A stretch of DNA of 63,602 nucleotides from a bacterium (GCA_021811185.1 JAJZPL010000018.1:1-63602); one strand, 5' to 3'. Numbered from the stretch's first letter, positions 42,242 to 51,349 are shown. Made by a program: numbers and translations. Notes: a model not told the origin generated them from the sequence alone.

Positions 42242-44170
42242 TTACTGCAGGTTCACTTCGCCGCTCTTAACGAAACCCTCTGTCCAGGTCCCGCCGCCGA
42301 GTTCGGCCCTGCGGACCTTGTAATAATCCCCGTCCTGGCCGATCACTATCACTTTCGCGCCGCGGCTGAGCGTGAAGTGCTTGCCGGGGAAGAACCAAGT
42401 GGCTTTTTTATACACATCGGTGCCGTCGTCTTTCGCGACGGCGACCTTGTTGGCGTTCGTCCTGGTGTACATCTGGCGGGCGTCGCCCACGGGCTGGCCC
42501 TTCGAGAGGAACGTTACGCTAAGAGTGTCCGCGTCCGGCGCGACCACGTCGTAGAGCTTGCCGACCTTGAAGGTCACCACGGCTTTCGCCCTGCCGGCCA
42601 CGCTGTTGGCCTTCAGGTCGGGCACGAGGGCGATCTCGCCGCGGTCGCTCTTGACCACTACGGTGACGACGTCCGACGCCTGGAACCCGAAGTTCCTCAC
42701 TTCGGCCGTCAGCACGATATTCTCGCTCGCCTCGAACTTGCCGTTATTGTTCTCGTCGGAGAACAGTATATTGGCTACCTTCAGGACCGCGTTCTCGCCG
42801 TAATACTTGTCCGCCGACGCTATGCCGGCCTGTTTGCCCGCTTCGAAGGCGGCGGGATATACCGTGGCAGCCGTCTTCTCGTAGCCGGCTTTGTAGCCGA
42901 GCTTCGTCTGTTCGGCGGCGCCGGCCGCGAACCCTTCCTTCTGGCCGAGCGCCTGCCCGTTGTTTACGCCCAGGGCCCTCTGGTCGGAATACTCCATGCC
43001 GTTGTACTGGTCGTAGTAGACGTTATAGGTGGTGTTGTACGCGGTCTGGTAAGCTTGCTGGAAGCCCTGCTCCTTGCCTTCGGCGAAGCCGTTGCGGTAG
43101 CTGGCCGAGTACTGCGCGTCGTAGGCCCGGCGGTAAGCCATCTGGAAGCGCTCGTTGTAGCCTTCCCGCTTGGCGAACTCATACGCCCGCTGGTAGCTGT
43201 TGCGGTAGCCTTCCTGGTAGGCCTGCTGGTAGGCCTGCTGCTCCTGCGGGGTAGTATACCCGTTGCGGGCCAGTTCTATGGGAAGGCCTTTGGTAGTTAT
43301 GCCCCGCATAAGCGTACCCTTAGTAAAGAAGGCCTTGGTATCGAGGGACGTATTCTGAAGTTCCAGTTCGCGCTGGCTGAAACCGGCCTGGTAGCCGGCC
43401 TTCTGGCCGTTGCCGGCCTCTATGGCAGCCGCTTCGGCCTGGCCTTTAGCGTAGCCCGCATTAAAGGACGCGGCGTCCTGCAGACCGAGCTGTTTCGCCG
43501 CGGCGAAGGCGAGGTTGTAACCGTTGGTATAACCCTGGTCATAGCAGCGCTTCTGGCCGGCAGCGGTGCCGTTAGAGATACCGGCGTTCTGGCCTTCTAT
43601 GTTGCCTTTCTGGGTGCCCATGGACTGGTCTACGCCGTAGCCGTCACGATACCCCGACTGCCTTCCGGCGGTATCGCCTTCATATGTGCCTCTCTGGCGG
43701 CCTTCCCTTTCGCCCGCATCTATGCCGTCAGAGTAACCGCGCTGCCTTCCTTCCCTGCCGCCGGCTTCGGCGCCGTCCCTTAAACCGTCGTTACGCGCAT
43801 GAGTGGTGTCTACCGGCTGGGGCTGGGGATTCGGCTGGGGAGGCTGCGGCTGGGGATGCGGTTGGGGCTGCGGGGGCTGGGGATGCGGTTGACCGCCGTG
43901 ATTGTCGCCGGGGTTGTTGTGGTCGCCGCCGGGGAAGCCGCCGTGGTTATTGCCGGGCTGCTGAGGCTGACCAGGCTGCCCGGGATGGGGCAACTGGCCA
44001 GGCTGCCATCCTTGGGGCAGCGGCCGGGAATCGTTCTTTTCTTGTATGATCTGCTGAAGAGTGCCGTTAACATCCGACAACTGCACAACCCCGTCGCTCG
44101 AGGCGAAGACCACGCCCGAGGCTATCAGAAGAGAAGGGAACACCGACGCCGCGCATGATATTTTTTTCAT
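42242..44170 (-). CDS. Large secreted Gly/Tyr-periodic repeat protein
   Basis: 642 residues in order: signal peptide; a Pro/Gln/His/Gly-rich tract (about 48-125); a long region (125-450) of short G-spaced units such as GREGRQRGYSDGIDAG and AYQQAYQEGYRNSYQRAYEFA, with G or Y every four residues (the spacing recalls Yae1-type GxxxG repeats); a CARDB-like beta domain (about 465-570: NILFSDENNNGKFEASENI, VLTAEVRNFGFQASDVVTV); and an SH3-like end (TWFFPGKHFTLSRGAKVIVI). It probably forms an extended surface or periplasmic helix. No exact family recognised. The start has AGGGG upstream. Confidence 0.7.
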   Translation of the reverse strand: MKKISCAASVFPSLLIASGVVFASSDGVVQLSDVNGTLQQIIQEKNDSRPLPQGWQPGQLPHPGQPGQPQQPGNNHGGFPGGDHNNPGDNHGGQPHPQPPQPQPHPQPQPPQPNPQPQPVDTTHARNDGLRDGAEAGGREGRQRGYSDGIDAGEREGRQRGTYEGDTAGRQSGYRDGYGVDQSMGTQKGNIEGQNAGISNGTAAGQKRCYDQGYTNGYNLAFAAAKQLGLQDAASFNAGYAKGQAEAAAIEAGNGQKAGYQAGFSQRELELQNTSLDTKAFFTKGTLMRGITTKGLPIELARNGYTTPQEQQAYQQAYQEGYRNSYQRAYEFAKREGYNERFQMAYRRAYDAQYSASYRNGFAEGKEQGFQQAYQTAYNTTYNVYYDQYNGMEYSDQRALGVNNGQALGQKEGFAAGAAEQTKLGYKAGYEKTAATVYPAAFEAGKQAGIASADKYYGENAVLKVANILFSDENNNGKFEASENIVLTAEVRNFGFQASDVVTVVVKSDRGEIALVPDLKANSVAGRAKAVVTFKVGKLYDVVAPDADTLSVTFLSKGQPVGDARQMYTRTNANKVAVAKDDGTDVYKKATWFFPGKHFTLSRGAKVIVIGQDGDYYKVRRAELGGGTWTEGFVKSGEVNLQ

Positions 44171-44218
44171 TAACGCACCCCTGGTTTCCGGAGTTCCGGA
44201 GAATCTAACCGATAAGAT

Positions 44219-44224
44219 ATTGTA
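44219..44224 (-). promoter_or_regulatory. -10 box of the 44170 gene
   Basis: TACAAT on the minus strand, about 48 bases before the start. Confidence 0.4.
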
Positions 44225-44336
44225 CCCTAACCCTCCCTGCATACATAGAGCAGAAAGGCCCGGTACGGCGTGAATAAATGGCGCTCAAGCCCTGGGCCCT
44301 TTGGCCCCAGGGGATATAGCCGGAGTTTTTCCCTGT

Positions 44337-44365
44337 AAAACAAAACCGCCTTGGCTTCCCCGGCA
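44337..44365 (-). repeat. Decayed recurrent hairpin in a divergent gap
   Basis: AAAACAAAACCGCC is intact, but the rest (TTGGCTTCCCCGGCAG) pairs poorly. It lies between two divergent genes, so it is a fossil and not a terminator. Confidence 0.5.
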
Positions 44366-44420
44366 GTCACTCTCCCGCTCCGCATTTCGCCTGCCGCGAT
44401 TATTAGGTAAACTTGTATCA

Positions 44421-45797
44421 ATGAAACTACCCTGGGTGCCGCATCCGCTGGACCGCGAGATCTACAACATAGCCGTGCCGGCCTTCCTGGGCTTCCTGGG
44501 CTTCGTCCTTTTCGACGCCATAAACATCTTCTGGGTGGGCAGGCTGGGGACCTCCGCCATAGCCGGCGTGGCCTCGGCCGCCTTCCTCACCTGGGCGGTC
44601 TACGCGGCCATGAACGCCACCACCGCCGGCGCTAACAGCCTTATCGCGCAGCTGGTCGGCGCGGGCCGCGCCGAAGAAGCGCGGCAGACAGCCGTAGAGG
44701 CCGCCTGGCTGAGCCTCGGCGTCTGCGCGCTCCTCATGGCGTTGCTGCTGCCCGGCATCGGCGCGATCTTCCGCCTGATGGGCCTGCGGCCCGAAACCGC
44801 CGCCTACGCCCGGCAGTACCTCACCATCTACGCCTGGGCCCTCCCGCTTTATTATCTCTGCACCCTGGCCGGCAGCGTCTTCAACGCCCACGGCGACACC
44901 CGCACCAACGTGCTGATCATCTCCTCGTCGGTGGCCCTCAATATCCTGCTGGACCCGGTGCTGATCCTGGGCTACCTCACCGGCCGGCCCTTCGGCGTCC
45001 CCGGCGCGGCGGCCGCCTCAGCCGTCTGCATGGCCTGCGCCCTCGCGCTCCAGCTGGTCTTCCTGCGCCGGCGGGGTTACCTGCCGCCGCTCGCTGAAGT
45101 TCTGCGCCGCCCCGCCTTCACCCGCTCGGCGGACATTCTCAGGATCGGCGTGCCGGCCGCCTCCGTGAACGTGGTCTGGTCCCTGGTCTACCCGGCCCTT
45201 ACCGCCATCATCACCCGCTTCGGCGAAGCCCCCCTGGCGGGCCTGAGCGTCTGCTTCCGCCTGGAAGGCGTGCCCTATTATTTGGGCATAGGCTTCTCCA
45301 CCGCCATGGCTACCCTGGTAGGGCAGTCCATGGGCCGCGGCGACATCCGGCGCGTCAGGGAAATAGTCGCGCGCGGCCGCCTGCTCATCACCGCCCTGCT
45401 GCTGCCGGTGGCACTGGCCTTCATCTTCATTCCCGGCCTGCTGGTGCGCCCGATGACCACGGACCCCGAAGTAATAGCCAACGCCGCCCGCTACCTGCGC
45501 ACCGTAGGCTATTGCGAGATCTTCCTCGGCTGGGAACTGCTCTTCGAAGGGGTCTTCACCGGCCTGGGCCATACCCGCGACTACATGCTGGTCTCCGTCC
45601 CGCTCACCCTGGCGCGCTGGCCGGCGGCCTGGCTGCTGGCCATAACCCTGGGGTTTGGAACGCCGGGAATATGGTGGGCCATAAGCCTGTCCACTTTAGC
45701 CAAAGGCATTTGGACCTCCCGGCTCTTCCATAAGGGCGTCAGCACCGCCCGCCTGCTCGCTCCGCAACTCCCCCCCGCCCTGGCGCCGCAGCAGTAG
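44421..45797 (+). CDS. MATE-family efflux transporter
   Basis: 458 residues, 12 membrane segments in two similar halves. IAVPAFLGFLGFVLFDAINIFWVGRLG at the start and GVPAASVNVVWSLVYPALTAII at the start of the second half are typical of MATE (NorM/DinF) Na+- or H+-coupled drug exporters. Substrate unknown. The ribosome site is weak (TAGGTAAA). Confidence 0.93.
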   Translation: MKLPWVPHPLDREIYNIAVPAFLGFLGFVLFDAINIFWVGRLGTSAIAGVASAAFLTWAVYAAMNATTAGANSLIAQLVGAGRAEEARQTAVEAAWLSLGVCALLMALLLPGIGAIFRLMGLRPETAAYARQYLTIYAWALPLYYLCTLAGSVFNAHGDTRTNVLIISSSVALNILLDPVLILGYLTGRPFGVPGAAAASAVCMACALALQLVFLRRRGYLPPLAEVLRRPAFTRSADILRIGVPAASVNVVWSLVYPALTAIITRFGEAPLAGLSVCFRLEGVPYYLGIGFSTAMATLVGQSMGRGDIRRVREIVARGRLLITALLLPVALAFIFIPGLLVRPMTTDPEVIANAARYLRTVGYCEIFLGWELLFEGVFTGLGHTRDYMLVSVPLTLARWPAAWLLAITLGFGTPGIWWAISLSTLAKGIWTSRLFHKGVSTARLLAPQLPPALAPQQ

Positions 45798-45810
45798 TCG
45801 TTTCGCCTCC

Positions 45811-45842
45811 CAAAACAAAACCGCCGGGCTTGCCCGGCGGTT
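45811..45842 (-). terminator. Recurrent hairpin between convergent genes
   Basis: Full stem, CTTG loop, CAAAACAAAA flank; ends the gene stopping at 45866. Confidence 0.85.
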
Positions 45843-45865
45843 CCGCATGACCTGTTAATGAATGG

Positions 45866-46630
45866 TTACTGGCAGGCAGGCTGGCTCAGGCGCACTTCCA
45901 GGCCGGGCGCCAATTTGCGCAGGTCCTTGCCGCTGTCAGCCCACGGCACCTGGCGTCCGCCCTTACAATGGAAAAAGATATCGGCGGCCAGCGCCCCGTC
46001 CTTGTTCACCAGGATGTAGGCAGTCAGCGGCCCTTTAGGCATGATCGTTCCCGTTTCCTTGCCCGCGGCGGTTCCAAGTTTCCTTGTGATCGTCCACCTG
46101 ACCGCCCTAACACCGGAGGCGGCGGCGGCATCGGAGTCCGCCCACTTCAGGGCCCGGGCGTCCACGGTGACCAGCTCCAGCGGGAAGGCGGCCGCGGCCG
46201 CAAACTCCTGCGCCCTCTCGGCGGGCAGGTATTCGGTAAGTGTGAGGTTTTTCAGCGCGGAACCCGCCTTGTAGTCTATGTGGTACTCCAGCTTGTAGCG
46301 CAGCTTGAGAGGCAAGTCCTTGACCTCCTTAACCGAGAACAGCAGCTGGGCCACGGCGGCGCGATTAACGTTCTTCCAGACGCCGTTCTTCCACTCCGCC
46401 ATCTGCGGCGGATTTTTTTCAAGCTGCTTGCCGGCAGCATCCACTATCTCCACCCTCAAGACGCAGGCGGTCAGCGCCTTGCCCAGGGGCGTGCCCGTGC
46501 TTATCTCGGGAAGGCTTACCGTGCCGTAGTCCGGGACCGGTATGTAGTTATTGTCCGCCGCGCGCGCGCCGCCGGCGGCCGCCGCCATCAGGGATAAAGC
46601 CGTAAAGACCGTCCTATAGCATCGTTTCAT
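45866..46630 (-). CDS. Secreted hypothetical protein
   Basis: 254 residues. A signal peptide (LSLMAAAAGGARAA) precedes a beta-rich mature protein with two cysteines near the ends of the fold (TACVLRVEI, QPAC). No family recognised. GGAGAG eight bases before the ATG sets the start. The gene is preceded by a TAGAAT box. Confidence 0.6.
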   Translation of the reverse strand: MKRCYRTVFTALSLMAAAAGGARAADNNYIPVPDYGTVSLPEISTGTPLGKALTACVLRVEIVDAAGKQLEKNPPQMAEWKNGVWKNVNRAAVAQLLFSVKEVKDLPLKLRYKLEYHIDYKAGSALKNLTLTEYLPAERAQEFAAAAAFPLELVTVDARALKWADSDAAAASGVRAVRWTITRKLGTAAGKETGTIMPKGPLTAYILVNKDGALAADIFFHCKGGRQVPWADSGKDLRKLAPGLEVRLSQPACQ

Positions 46631-46661
46631 AGTTCTCTCCATCCCGTTGACCCTTTCGCAT

Positions 46662-46699
46662 ATTCTACAAAACAAAACCGCCTGGCCTCCCCGGCGGTT
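46662..46699 (-). terminator. Module: terminator of the 46724 gene joined to the promoter of the 46630 gene
   Basis: Hairpin with a CTGGCCTC variant loop, TTTTGTTTTG tail, then TAGAAT (46662-46667 on the minus strand), 32 bases before the next ATG. Confidence 0.75.
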
Positions 46700-46723
46700 C
46701 CGTGTGACGCCCACCGGCTCCCT

Positions 46724-47674
46724 CTACCGGAGCAACGCTTCGGCCTCTACCCGCCTGATCTTCTTTTTAATGACGCCTTTTTTAAGCAGGGCGCCGCAGA
46801 GCAGGGCGGAAAAAATGATCCCGGCATAACCGACTATGGTCGCGATCGGCAGCAGGCTCAGGAAGAGCACGCAGGTCAGGAACAGCGGGATGGCGCTGGA
46901 TCTGCCGGACTTCGCTATGCCGACCGTAAAATAGTCGTTGATCTTCCTGGTGACGAGGTCCACAAAGACATCGGCCACCTGCTCGCCGCCGTCCAATTGC
47001 CTTCCCGAAAGTTCGGAGAGCTGTTTTCTTCCCTGCTCCAGCACCGGAGCTATAGCCGCGGCCGGGGCCGGCTCCTGCCCGGGACGCACCGCGTTCTGAT
47101 TCTGCAGGATGAATTTATCCACGGTCAGTTCCCGCGCGGACGAGAAAAAGGAATATTTGGGGTTTATATGGCCGTAGAGTTTCCCAAGGGAAAGCGTGAC
47201 GTCCCTGCTGATCTCGAAGGTCGGGAGATTCAACTCTTTCCCCGCCCTGCTCACCAGGGCGTAATACTGGCTGGTAATAGCCAGGATCAGCGCGAAGACG
47301 AAATAACTGCGCCCGCTCATGAACGAATTAAAGAAACGCAGCTTGATAGAGAATTCCAGGCTCTCCCGGATATTACGCATAGCCCAATAAGCCAGGCCGG
47401 TAGAAAGCAGAAGAAAAACCAAATGGAGCGGCGTGGCGGCGAAAACAAGGCCCAGCAGCAGCGAACCGGCCAGCGCCGCCCCCAGGTAAGCGGCGCTCCT
47501 TACGAGCACCGTGCTCATGAAGAAAAAAACGAGCAGGATGAAGAAGATCGTTATCGGGGCGCCCCAGATGCTGGACTCGGGCACCATCACGGCGCGATAC
47601 AGTACATACCAGGCTAAGAACGCCGACAGCGGCAAACCCGCCAGCAGCGCCGGCTCGAGGATCTTTTTTCGCAT
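46724..47674 (-). CDS. Polytopic membrane protein with an extracytoplasmic domain
   Basis: 316 residues: about five membrane segments in the first 150 residues, a soluble loop of about 95 residues (AGKELNLPTFEISRDVTLSL onward), then two C-terminal segments and a basic tail. No family recognised. I chose MRKKILEPAL because TGC-TACAAT lies just upstream and the first 13 residues of the longer frame are unlike a start. Confidence 0.6.
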   Translation of the reverse strand: MRKKILEPALLAGLPLSAFLAWYVLYRAVMVPESSIWGAPITIFFILLVFFFMSTVLVRSAAYLGAALAGSLLLGLVFAATPLHLVFLLLSTGLAYWAMRNIRESLEFSIKLRFFNSFMSGRSYFVFALILAITSQYYALVSRAGKELNLPTFEISRDVTLSLGKLYGHINPKYSFFSSARELTVDKFILQNQNAVRPGQEPAPAAAIAPVLEQGRKQLSELSGRQLDGGEQVADVFVDLVTRKINDYFTVGIAKSGRSSAIPLFLTCVLFLSLLPIATIVGYAGIIFSALLCGALLKKGVIKKKIRRVEAEALLR

Positions 47675-47686
47675 AATATAAGGGAA

Positions 47687-47695
47687 ATTGTAGCA
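47687..47695 (-). promoter_or_regulatory. Extended -10 box of the 47674 gene
   Basis: TGC-TACAAT on the minus strand, 12 bases before the ATG. Confidence 0.6.
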
Positions 47696-47810
47696 AAGAC
47701 CCCGCTTCAACAATAGGCCTTTTGGGCAAGGCCGGGTGGGCCCGGCTGCCCATGCTTATCTTCGCGTTGCCCTGTATTATATATTACAGGAATTCGCGGG
47801 GCCCAAAATT

Positions 47811-48767
47811 ATGATTATTAAATTTCTTTTAGCCCTTCTCCCCCTTCTTCCGGCGCAGGCGGCGCGGGCAGGGGCGGAACTGGTTTTCTACGATTCCATA
47901 GAAATGAACTCCGCGGGCGAAGCCGTGCTGAAAGGCGGCGTTTACAAACAGCCGGTATCCGCGAACAAGGGCGCGCAGGAAATAGCGGCTCCCATGCCCG
48001 TAGACGGCCTTTACCACATGCGGTTCGTGGCGGACGCCCAGAGCATGGCCCGCGCCCATGAATACGCGGACCTGCTGCTGGGCCACCCGGCTTTCGCCTC
48101 GGTCAGCGGCCGCTTCCGCATCGAATATGTACAGGGCGACGCGGACCTGATGAAATGCGGCAATACCGTTCCGCAATCCCCGCGCATCATCACTTGCGAC
48201 AAGCAGTATATCCTTTCCCTGGGCACCGTGCCGGTGCACATGACGGCGGTCTTCACCAGCCGCGGGTCCGGGGGCAGCGGCGGCGCTGTGCCCATCGTCT
48301 CGATAGATTACCCCCTGCCCGTAATGCTCCACGAAATGCTCCACGCCTGGACGCTGCAGGACGAGTACACCTACTCCGATTCCGAGGCCGCTTATTACTG
48401 CAATAACCCCCGGATCCTGAAATCGCCCAACACCACCTCTTTCGCCGCCCAGGAAACCTACCAGTCCGACGCCGAGGCGCTTAGCGCCAACCGGAACAAT
48501 ATCCCCTGGGCCGACAGCATCCGCCTGCCCGTTACCACCAGCTCCGCCACCGCCAGCGGCGCCGCGCTGGTGCTTGGCACGCCCCAAACGACCGAAACGG
48601 CGGGCATGGAACCGGGCCTGTATTCGGGTTCCAACTGCAGCCGAAAGATGCCCTCTTTCCGGCCTTACAACGTTGACACCATCATGAAAACCCTGTCCAC
48701 CACCCTTATCCCGCCCATCCACCAGAAAGCGGTGCTGGCGGAAATAGCGCGGGTAGCCGGCTGGTAA
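47811..48767 (+). CDS. Secreted M64-like zinc metalloprotease
   Basis: 318 residues with a signal peptide and a zincin motif, MLHEMLHAWTLQDEYTYSD: His174, Glu175, His178, then DEY at 184-186, the spacing found in M64 (IgA peptidase family). A Cys-containing end, GSNCSRKMPSFRPYN, recalls the C-x-M element of that family. Target unknown; IgA cleavage should not be assumed. This is the second secreted metalloprotease here, unrelated to the first. Confidence 0.72.
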   Translation: MIIKFLLALLPLLPAQAARAGAELVFYDSIEMNSAGEAVLKGGVYKQPVSANKGAQEIAAPMPVDGLYHMRFVADAQSMARAHEYADLLLGHPAFASVSGRFRIEYVQGDADLMKCGNTVPQSPRIITCDKQYILSLGTVPVHMTAVFTSRGSGGSGGAVPIVSIDYPLPVMLHEMLHAWTLQDEYTYSDSEAAYYCNNPRILKSPNTTSFAAQETYQSDAEALSANRNNIPWADSIRLPVTTSSATASGAALVLGTPQTTETAGMEPGLYSGSNCSRKMPSFRPYNVDTIMKTLSTTLIPPIHQKAVLAEIARVAGW

Positions 48768-48840
48768 ACAAAACCGCCGGGCTGCCCCGGCGGTTGCGCT
48801 CCACCGAAGTTAGTAAGCAGCGCCCCCTGGCTCCTATTTT
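48766..48840 (-). terminator. Recurrent hairpin with B-tail
   Basis: Hairpin 48766-48795 (CTGC loop) overlapping the protease stop, then GAAGTTAGTAAGCAGCG and CCCCCTGGCTCCTATTTTG, a slightly diverged B-tail. Confidence 0.7.
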
Positions 48841-48858
48841 GCCCCCCGGTGAAACCGC

Positions 48859-49671
48859 TCAGGCCAGCGCTTTGGTGAAAGTTTCCAGGAAATACTCATC
48901 ATTCAACAAAAACACAGGCTCGCCGCTCTTTCTTTTCCCAAGCCCATAAAGCACCTTGCTCCCGCCGCAGGTGCCGGCAAGAGTCTTCTCATCGAACTCA
49001 CCCAATCGCTCGGTGGAGACGATCTCATCCACGGCTATCCCGACGCAGCTACGCCCCCTCCCGAACGTTACCAATATCTCCCGCCTGACCTCTTTATAGG
49101 CAGTTTTGATATCATTGAACAGGCCCATCATCTGGCGGAGTTCCTTCTCCCTGGTAGCCTCTATAAGGGCCGCCGCTTTGTCATGCTCGCCATTCGCCAT
49201 ATAGGCCTGCGCGTCCTTGGCGATTGCGTGAATGGCTATATGCGGAAAGTTGAAACGGGAGAAGGTGATAGAAAACATAATGCCGCTATTTTTCGTGTCG
49301 TAGGAATCATACCACCTGCCGAAAGCGCATTTATGCGGGTCCGTAGTTAGTTTAAATTCGGCATTCTCCTTTACGGATTTCTCCAGGGCCGCCAGCCAGT
49401 TCATATGGTCCTGAAACCTGGCGTCCATCATCGTATTGAACTCACGCAGGTCCGTCTCTTTTGACTTGGCGGCGAGTATGCTTTTTATATCCACCAGCGG
49501 AACGGAAATGCCGCGAAAGTCGACAAGGCCCTTTATCTCCCGCGGCGCCCTCGGGAACGGGGTCGTTTTTCCGATCTCATTCAGAGAAAGCACGTGTTCG
49601 CAGGAGATACCGTATTTTATGCCCGCAATATTCAGCAGCACCCAGGGTTTTTCTTCTTTTGTCTTGTTCAT
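48859..49671 (-). CDS. CheW-like protein with an inserted CZB zinc-sensor domain
   Basis: 270 residues. Residues 10-70 are the first part of a CheW fold (WVLLNIAGIKYGISCEHV, RGISVPLVDIKS). Residues 80-175 form a CZB domain with His89, Cys115 in CAFGRWY, His144 and His148 as zinc ligands. From about 195 the CheW fold resumes (GRSCVGIAVDEIVSTERL, VLYGLGKR). CZB senses zinc or HOCl in other proteins. It would tune a chemosensory array that is encoded elsewhere. Confidence 0.85.
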   Translation of the reverse strand: MNKTKEEKPWVLLNIAGIKYGISCEHVLSLNEIGKTTPFPRAPREIKGLVDFRGISVPLVDIKSILAAKSKETDLREFNTMMDARFQDHMNWLAALEKSVKENAEFKLTTDPHKCAFGRWYDSYDTKNSGIMFSITFSRFNFPHIAIHAIAKDAQAYMANGEHDKAAALIEATREKELRQMMGLFNDIKTAYKEVRREILVTFGRGRSCVGIAVDEIVSTERLGEFDEKTLAGTCGGSKVLYGLGKRKSGEPVFLLNDEYFLETFTKALA

Positions 49672-49740
49672 TGGTTCATTTCCTTTGGCCCCCCCCAGAT
49701 AAACGTCCCATCTATACTTCAGCCATTCCCGCCCAAACCT

Positions 49741-49769
49741 TTAACGCACTTCATGGAACGTTGTATAAT
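49741..49769 (+). promoter_or_regulatory. Promoter of the 49793 gene
   Basis: TTAACG, a 17-base spacer, and a perfect TATAAT, 23 bases before the ATG. Confidence 0.65.
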
Positions 49770-49792
49770 TCCTTAAAGGCCGGACAAATACA

Positions 49793-50548
49793 ATGAAAAC
49801 CGCGGGCAATAAAATCTCTTTCCTCACAAAACGCGCCCGGCTGCCGCAGCTGGCCGCCGCGGCGCTGCTCGCGGCTTCCCTGCCGGGCAGCCTCCGGGCC
49901 GCCTGGAACGACCTGGGCGCCTTCCCCGCCCCGTCCGTGCCCGCCGTGCCGCAGCCCGCGGCCGGGCAGCCCGATACCGCCGCCGCCAAGCTGGTGGAAG
50001 GCGTGCTGTTCATGATAGCCCACCCCGAGACTACGCCCCAATACCTGGGCGGCTACCACCCGGACTGGCACGACAACAACGACCACTGCTACTCCATCTA
50101 TTTCCGCATCGCCATCGAACAGGGCCTGCTCTCCGAAAGCCGGGGCGAGGCCATAATGAAAAGCATCAAGCCTTTGGACGGGGAGTCTTTCCGGGAAGCA
50201 ATGTTCCCCCTGGGCTTCCGACGCCTTACCTACAAGGCGGCGGGCGGCAGCGTGGTGTTCCCGCCCGACCCGGTTCCTGCCGGCTGGCTGATCTCCATGG
50301 ACGGCAGCGACCACAACATGCTCAGCACCGGCCGGGTGCTACCGGACGGCCGCCACGAGGTCTTCTCCTTTAAAGGCGGCGGCCCCGAAACCCCCGTCTG
50401 GGGCGATTCGGTAGGCTACGACCCAAACGCCAGGATCCACGTAATGACCCTGGAGCAGGAGTTCGAGAACCTGGCCGCGGACGACCAGCCCATAGACGAT
50501 ATCTTCGTAGCCGCCGGCCGCCCCGCCATCCTCCCCGCCGGCAAATAA
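49793..50548 (+). CDS. Secreted hypothetical protein
   Basis: 251 residues. A basic signal region (about 1-37) is followed by a mature domain containing TPQYLGGYHPDWHDNNDHCY, AGWLISMDGSDHNMLSTGRV and HEVFSFKGGGPETPVWGDSV. The His/Asp pattern could bind metal or be an NlpC-like or cysteine-hydrolase fold (DHCYSIYFRIA), but this is guesswork. No family recognised. Confidence 0.6.
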   Translation: MKTAGNKISFLTKRARLPQLAAAALLAASLPGSLRAAWNDLGAFPAPSVPAVPQPAAGQPDTAAAKLVEGVLFMIAHPETTPQYLGGYHPDWHDNNDHCYSIYFRIAIEQGLLSESRGEAIMKSIKPLDGESFREAMFPLGFRRLTYKAAGGSVVFPPDPVPAGWLISMDGSDHNMLSTGRVLPDGRHEVFSFKGGGPETPVWGDSVGYDPNARIHVMTLEQEFENLAADDQPIDDIFVAAGRPAILPAGK

Positions 50549-50555
50549 TCCAACC

Positions 50556-50587
50556 CAAAATAAAACCGCCGGGCTTCCCCGGCGGTT
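50556..50587 (-). terminator. Recurrent hairpin between convergent genes
   Basis: Full stem, CTTC loop, CAAAATAAAA flank; ends the gene stopping at 50621. Confidence 0.85.
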
Positions 50588-50620
50588 CAGCGGCATCAGC
50601 GTTCCGGGCACGCCAAGGAA

Positions 50621-51295
50621 TTATTTAACACGCAGCACTTTTATACCGGTTTTAGACACGACAACCTTTACCCTGTCGCCCGCCTTCAGCCCGGCTATCT
50701 CGGCGGGGGTCACCTTGAAAATAGTGTTATTGACCACCAGTTCGTTCCTGGCCGCGTCCACGGCCTCCACGGGCCCCATTTCATGGCCGGCCACCCCGCT
50801 GAACGGCTCGGGCGGCAGTTTCTCACCGGCTTTCAGGATAGTGGTCTTTCCCTTGCGGAATTCCGCGGTGACATCGTCGCCCACTTTCAGCCGGGCGATA
50901 TCCGCGGGGCTTACCCTGATGATATTGTCGCCGAGCATGATCTCGTTCTTAACCGGGTCTATGGACGAGACAGGCCCCATCGCCACGCCGCCGCCCTTAG
51001 GGTTGAACAGCCTGGGCGGAACTTTATCGCCTTCTTTCCTTACCTTTACTTTGGCGCCGTTAACCTCCACGGTAACCTCGTCGCCGACCTTGAGCCTGGC
51101 GATATCCGCGCGGCCGATCTTTATAAGATGGTCGCCGATCACTATCTCATTCTTGGCCGTGTCTATGGCCGCCACGGGCCCGAGAACGACTCCGCTTTTG
51201 GCGTGAAAAGGCGCCGGCGCAGCCGCTTTCTCCTGGGCAAAACCCGGGCCCGTTAAAACACCTGCAACTATTACCGAAAGAATATACTTATTCAT
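50621..51295 (-). CDS. Secreted protein of three beta-rich repeats
   Basis: 224 residues: a signal peptide, then three repeats of about 62 residues. Each reads GPVxxxDxxxNExxxxD, then DIARLKVGDxVTxE (third copy EIAGLKAGDRVKVV), then a GEKLPPEPF-type link. The strand pattern is that of small OB/DUF5666-like folds, so it may be a three-lobed periplasmic binding or scaffold protein. Function unknown. Confidence 0.65.
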   Translation of the reverse strand: MNKYILSVIVAGVLTGPGFAQEKAAAPAPFHAKSGVVLGPVAAIDTAKNEIVIGDHLIKIGRADIARLKVGDEVTVEVNGAKVKVRKEGDKVPPRLFNPKGGGVAMGPVSSIDPVKNEIMLGDNIIRVSPADIARLKVGDDVTAEFRKGKTTILKAGEKLPPEPFSGVAGHEMGPVEAVDAARNELVVNNTIFKVTPAEIAGLKAGDRVKVVVSKTGIKVLRVK

Positions 51296-51349
51296 TTTGT
51301 TCCCTCCATAGCCCGTCCGCCGCCAAAACAGCGGCTTCTGACCTTCCTT

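Noticed and set aside
47811..48767. Calling the protease an IgA peptidase
   Set aside because: Only the HExxH and DEY spacing support the M64 family; substrate specificity cannot be read from sequence.
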